Virus record (IMG/VR): IMGVR_UViG_3300021170_000016
Span: 1-64,000 of that record
Strand: one strand, 5' to 3'
Source of the DNA: a virus
Length of the DNA stretch: 64,000 nucleotides
Part shown: piece after piece, positions 60,940 through 64,000 of the stretch
How positions within the stretch are numbered: position 1 is the stretch's first letter
Layout of the letters: every line of letters starts with the position of its first letter
Made by a program: the position numbers and the translations under genes
Notes under the pieces: model-generated
Database searches by the model: none
Seen by the model: the letters and a program-made list of their open reading frames with translations, nothing else
What the model was told of the DNA's origin: nothing

Positions 60940-61338
60940 TTACAGTTTCGGGACCCGAATATCCAGGGTCTTGGGGTTGAGGAGCCAGTAGGGCTTCTTC
61001 TGCTCCTTGCACCACTCGATCTCCATCTGCACGCCCTTGCTCTCCTTCCAGCCCGGCAGATCAGCGATCAGCAGGCCGCAGGCGGCGTCGAACAGCGGCT
61101 TGTCGGCCGCCATCCAGAAGCCGTGATCGCGCGCGTCGACCTCGTCCTTGGTGTGCATCGCGATCCCATGGGTGTGAGCGATCGGGCAGTAAATTGGTAG
61201 ACGCAGCAGCAGAAGCCTAGCGGCCAGCTTTTGGGCGACTGTGTTGGCGTCGTCGAGGCCGTGGACCCACTTCGAGTAGGGGGTTGCGAGGTAGTAATAC
61301 CCCCGATCGTTCCAGAGGTGTCTCGCGTGCGTGCTCAT
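60940..61338 (-). CDS. DUF1937-like nucleoside deoxyribosyltransferase-fold protein
   Basis: 132 residues. YYYLATPYS, LLRLPIYCPIAHTHGIA, CGLLIADLPGWKESKGVQME and IEWC..QKKPYWLLNP follow the order of DUF1937 proteins, a branch of the nucleoside 2-deoxyribosyltransferase fold. Possible role in nucleotide or base modification. Overlaps the HTH-phosphoesterase by 4 bases. Confidence 0.7.
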   Translation of the reverse strand: MSTHARHLWNDRGYYYLATPYSKWVHGLDDANTVAQKLAARLLLLRLPIYCPIAHTHGIAMHTKDEVDARDHGFWMAADKPLFDAACGLLIADLPGWKESKGVQMEIEWCKEQKKPYWLLNPKTLDIRVPKL

Positions 61339-62960
61339 GCTCTATACCCTTCATAGGTCGGGAAGACGATCGTTCGCTTGCCCGAGGCGTAGGTCACTAC
61401 CTCGGCGTGATGCCAAGCGCCCGGACCTTTTGAGGCGTATTTCAGATCGAGTCGCGAGCTGGTGCCGGCGACGTAGGCGGCTTCCAGGATGCGGGGCTCG
61501 TGGGTGTGAGCTGTGTTGACACGCTCGACGATCTTGGCCAGCCCAGAGGGGCTCCCACGCGATCCTCGCGGGCCGACGTCGCCGTGCAGGCCGCACTCGA
61601 TCGGCGCGGTGTCCTGGCAGATCAGATAGCTCTGCCCCTGGTGAAGGAAGAGCACGTCGTTGAGGGGCAGGCCGCCGTGCTGGAGTGCGTAGGCGTGTGC
61701 GCTGAAGGTCTCGCCCTCGCCCGCGTCGATCGCGTCCCACCACGCGGCGTTGAGCTTGTGCCAGATGCCGGCGTTCTCCGCGTCGGCCGCGGCGTCGGTG
61801 TTCTTCAGCCACGTGTGCAGGTGGTTGTTGTGGTTCGAGGGCACGTGGATCGACTTCGACCAGGAGCGGATCGTGCTGTGGAGAAACTCCGTGGTGTCAT
61901 AGAGCATCTCCTTGATGCTCTCGTTGTGGCCGCCCAGCTGGCGCAGGACACCGCGCTCGTGCGGGTCCTTGATCGTGTGATGCGAGCGCGCCTTGAAGCT
62001 GAAGCTGTCGTGGAAGAACTGGTGTCGGGGCTTCAGCTCGTCGAGCATGTTACCGCTGCGGACGTAGCTGTGACGCCTCAGACCCCAAAGCACCTCGGCG
62101 ATATCCCAGTCGATCTCTTCCAGGTGGATGTCGCCCCAGGTGATCGCTTCGACGGGCGGGCCCGGCAGGATCGCGCCGTCCTTCACGAGCACGTCCAGGT
62201 CCTGGAACGCACCATCCTTGTCCATCCCGATCTGACGCGTGTAGAACGTGCCGTTCGGCTTGATCTCTGCGATTGTCGCGCCGTAGGTGTGGTGGAACTC
62301 GGCCTTCTGGCCGGCGTTGCGCTGGACGTAGTTGGGCCGCGTGATGACGCCGGTGGTCATGATCGCCTTGCCGGGACGGCCGGGCATGACGGGCACGCAC
62401 TTCAGCGCGATCTTGGCGTGGGGGAAGATAGCCCATTTATCGCGGGTGTTCGTGTCCCATCCGGTGAGGGGGTCGGTGGCGGTCGGCAGGATGTTCGCGC
62501 GACCATACCACTGCAGCCGCGGCGCGAGGTCCACCACGTCGATGTTGAGGAGCGGCACGACGCTGTGGGCGAACGCGCCGGCCTTCACCAACTCGTCGAC
62601 TCGGTTCTCCTCGAACAGCGCCTTCTGATAGGTGAAGCCTCCGATGAGCAGCTCGCCGCCGCGGTGCGCCGCATAAGCCTGGAGGTTTGCGAGCGCGCCC
62701 TCGTTGAGCGCGGTGTGGTCCTGCACGGCGGTCATGAGCACGACGCGCGTCTTGGCGGGCTCGGCCGGCACGGTGCGAGTCAGCTCGGTCTGTAGCTCTT
62801 CGATCGAAGCCGGTTTGACCGGATCGCGTCGCAGGCGGTTCTGCAGCGTGCTGCGCGAGATACCAAGCTTCGCAGCAGCCTGTGATTGGTTTCCGCCCGC
62901 CTCTCGCATGGCGTCGTGCGTTGCTTTGATGACATCGGGAGGCAGGCGGAGAGCGGCCAT
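61335..62960 (-). CDS. HTH-metallophosphoesterase (possible DNA-transfer/A1-like)
   Basis: 541 residues from MAALRLPPDVIKATH at 62960 (GGAA upstream). N-terminal Fis-type HTH (NQSQAAAKLGISRSTLQNRL). Then calcineurin-like phosphoesterase motifs in order: WGDIHLEEID (~273), VPSNHNNHL (~373), LHGDVGPRG (~455), TAHTHEP (~483), each matching D-x-H, GNHD-like, H and GH-x-H. Such phage proteins include T5 A1. It may bind DNA and cleave or remodel it early in infection. Confidence 0.7.
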   Translation of the reverse strand: MAALRLPPDVIKATHDAMREAGGNQSQAAAKLGISRSTLQNRLRRDPVKPASIEELQTELTRTVPAEPAKTRVVLMTAVQDHTALNEGALANLQAYAAHRGGELLIGGFTYQKALFEENRVDELVKAGAFAHSVVPLLNIDVVDLAPRLQWYGRANILPTATDPLTGWDTNTRDKWAIFPHAKIALKCVPVMPGRPGKAIMTTGVITRPNYVQRNAGQKAEFHHTYGATIAEIKPNGTFYTRQIGMDKDGAFQDLDVLVKDGAILPGPPVEAITWGDIHLEEIDWDIAEVLWGLRRHSYVRSGNMLDELKPRHQFFHDSFSFKARSHHTIKDPHERGVLRQLGGHNESIKEMLYDTTEFLHSTIRSWSKSIHVPSNHNNHLHTWLKNTDAAADAENAGIWHKLNAAWWDAIDAGEGETFSAHAYALQHGGLPLNDVLFLHQGQSYLICQDTAPIECGLHGDVGPRGSRGSPSGLAKIVERVNTAHTHEPRILEAAYVAGTSSRLDLKYASKGPGAWHHAEVVTYASGKRTIVFPTYEGYRA

Positions 62961-62974
62961 ATCAGTGTTCCTTT

Positions 62975-63343
62975 TCAGCTCGCCGCGCCCTGGGCGGCGG
63001 AGATCATCTTGGCGAACCACTCTGGTGTAGCAGCTCCCTTGCCGATGAGGCAACCGTCTGCACCGAAGCCGAACAGCCAGATGTAGCCATCAGCCTTTTC
63101 CTTGGGCTGCGTCGCCACACTCATCGTGACCGGCTCCTTGCCCTTCGGGATGCTATCGCGGTTCTCTTTGATGAACTCCGCGACTTGCGGCGACGTGAGA
63201 TCGACGACCTTCGCGCCAGGGTTGCGATCGAAGATTGACTGCCGTGTGTCACACAGCTTGATGGCTTCCTCTGCAAACGCACCGGTGCCGATGATGACGC
63301 CCGCACAGATTGCAGCGCCGAAGACTAGAGCATACTTCCACAT
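62975..63343 (-). CDS. exported hypothetical protein
   Basis: 122 residues, GAGG before the ATG. Signal peptide WKYALVFGAAICAGVIIGTG, cleavage after AFA (~24). The mature part is small alpha/beta (YIWLFGFGADGCLIGKGAAT). A phage-encoded periplasmic protein inside the replication arm is unusual; superinfection exclusion is a possibility but unsupported. Confidence 0.6.
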   Translation of the reverse strand: MWKYALVFGAAICAGVIIGTGAFAEEAIKLCDTRQSIFDRNPGAKVVDLTSPQVAEFIKENRDSIPKGKEPVTMSVATQPKEKADGYIWLFGFGADGCLIGKGAATPEWFAKMISAAQGAAS

Positions 63344-63357
63344 AGCACTCTCCTCTA

Positions 63358-64000
63358 TCAGGGCTGCGGGTCAGCGGGCGGCCCATCCGCTTTCGAGACC
63401 TTCGGTAGCATGGCGGCCACGTCGGGGTGGTTCAGGTTGACGGTGAAGCACCACGAGCGGCCCTTAGCGAACAGGGTGCCCTTGCCCAACTCCTGGCGGG
63501 AGTTGGTGTCCGTGACAATCCCCTGTGCATTGAGCGCCTTGAGTATCTCGACGGAGTAGCGGTTCGCGCGGTTGCAGTAGGTGCGGAAGTCCTGCTTCAG
63601 CACATGGATGATCCCGCTCTCCATATGGTGGTGCGCGAGTATCTGGCCGTGCTTGTTCTCCGAGAGGATGTTGGGCTCCAGCTTGCCGCTCACCTTCTTG
63701 GTCTGGACGATGCTCCCGTTGATGTGCGCGAGGTAGTCCATAAGGGTCGCGAGCGGCGAGGTGGAGTCGCGCTGGGCGTCGATCGTGTCGCGCATCTCTT
63801 CGAGCTGCTCGGCGATGAACCAGTCGCGCAGGTATTGGAGATCGTAGTTGAAGTAGCCCATCTTCTGCGCGATGTCCCCGGCGACCAGGGACGAGGCGAT
63901 GTCGGCGAACCAGAAGCGTTCGTGCGACTTCATGCTGGCCTTGGTGGCGATCTCGTCGAGCGTTTTCAGGACGGCGGCTTTGACCTTGTCGACCTTGGCG
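63358..64000 (-). CDS. C-terminal part of a primase/helicase-like protein
   Basis: The frame is open to the window edge (213 codons before the stop). HERFWFADIASSLVAGDIAQ is the region I associate with the end of DUF927-type primase-helicases; the rest is a winged-helix-like tail (YSVEILKALNAQGIVTD). The first in-frame Met (63933) is internal, since the frame continues upstream. It probably joins the fragment at 1-113 in a circular or permuted genome. Confidence 0.55.
   Translation of the reverse strand, partial: AKVDKVKAAVLKTLDEIATKASMKSHERFWFADIASSLVAGDIAQKMGYFNYDLQYLRDWFIAEQLEEMRDTIDAQRDSTSPLATLMDYLAHINGSIVQTKKVSGKLEPNILSENKHGQILAHHHMESGIIHVLKQDFRTYCNRANRYSVEILKALNAQGIVTDTNSRQELGKGTLFAKGRSWCFTVNLNHPDVAAMLPKVSKADGPPADPQP

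Noticed and set aside
61500-62795. 431-codon plus-strand ORF opposite the HTH-phosphoesterase
   Set aside because: High-GC codon periodicity opens the opposite strand; no RBS and no family pattern, while the minus-strand product has clear motifs.

Overview
The window looks like almost the whole genome of a virulent, tailed, probably short-tailed (podovirus-type) phage with high-GC DNA. Phage identity rests on a terminase, portal, N4-gp56-type capsid protein, SU10-type adaptor, nozzle-like protein, lysis genes and a phage family A DNA polymerase. I see no integrase, no repressor I can name, no phage RNA polymerase, no intact tRNA and no bacterial housekeeping gene. The host is probably a high-GC proteobacterium. 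An alphaproteobacterium is my guess, because the recurrent intergenic palindrome is built from GANTC sites, the CcrM methylation target of that class; this is inference.

Layout. (1) About 24.7 kb down to 1 is on the minus strand: early, DNA-metabolism and accessory genes. It opens with two paralogous genes of unknown function, each with its own sigma70-like promoter and terminator (22.9-24.8 kb). A ~500-base non-coding region with a 22-bp long-range inverted repeat follows (22.47-22.98 kb). Then come many small, overlapping, mostly unknown genes (16-22.4 kb), a MoxR-type AAA+ ATPase with a metallopeptidase/VWA-like partner (14.7-18.2 kb), family A DNA polymerase (9.2-11.2 kb), a DnaQ-type exonuclease, a Cas4/RecB-like nuclease, a VRR-NUC nuclease, an SF2 helicase, a candidate ssDNA-binding protein and a MazG-like protein. 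(2) 24.8-60.5 kb is on the plus strand: the late operon, with packaging (small and large terminase), portal, scaffold, capsid, adaptor, an SGNH-like exported protein, a 2135-residue virion protein, three collagen-like GPT-repeat proteins, two glycosyltransferase-like proteins, SPRY-like, nozzle-like and tail proteins, then holin/endolysin/spanin candidates. (3) 60.5-64 kb returns to the minus strand: a small HExxH protein, a DUF1937 protein, an HTH-metallophosphoesterase, an exported protein and the C-terminal part of a primase/helicase-like gene. The left edge holds the first 37 codons of a minus-strand gene and the right edge the last part of one. If the genome is circular or permuted and slightly longer than 64 kb, these are the two ends of one replication gene, so the genome has just one leftward and one rightward arm diverging near 24.8 kb.

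The most unusual signals are: an eight-copy 19-bp palindrome (GAGTC..GATC..GACTC) confined to the leftward arm, plus a ninth variant after the capsid gene; a short FExxMxxA peptide motif shared by about eight otherwise unrelated small early proteins; a recognisable [10 protein letters not shown]-type small gene with its own ribosome binding site, nested out of frame inside the giant virion gene; the phage-borne MoxR/VWA pair; and GPT collagen-like fibres encoded beside two glycosyltransferase-like genes.
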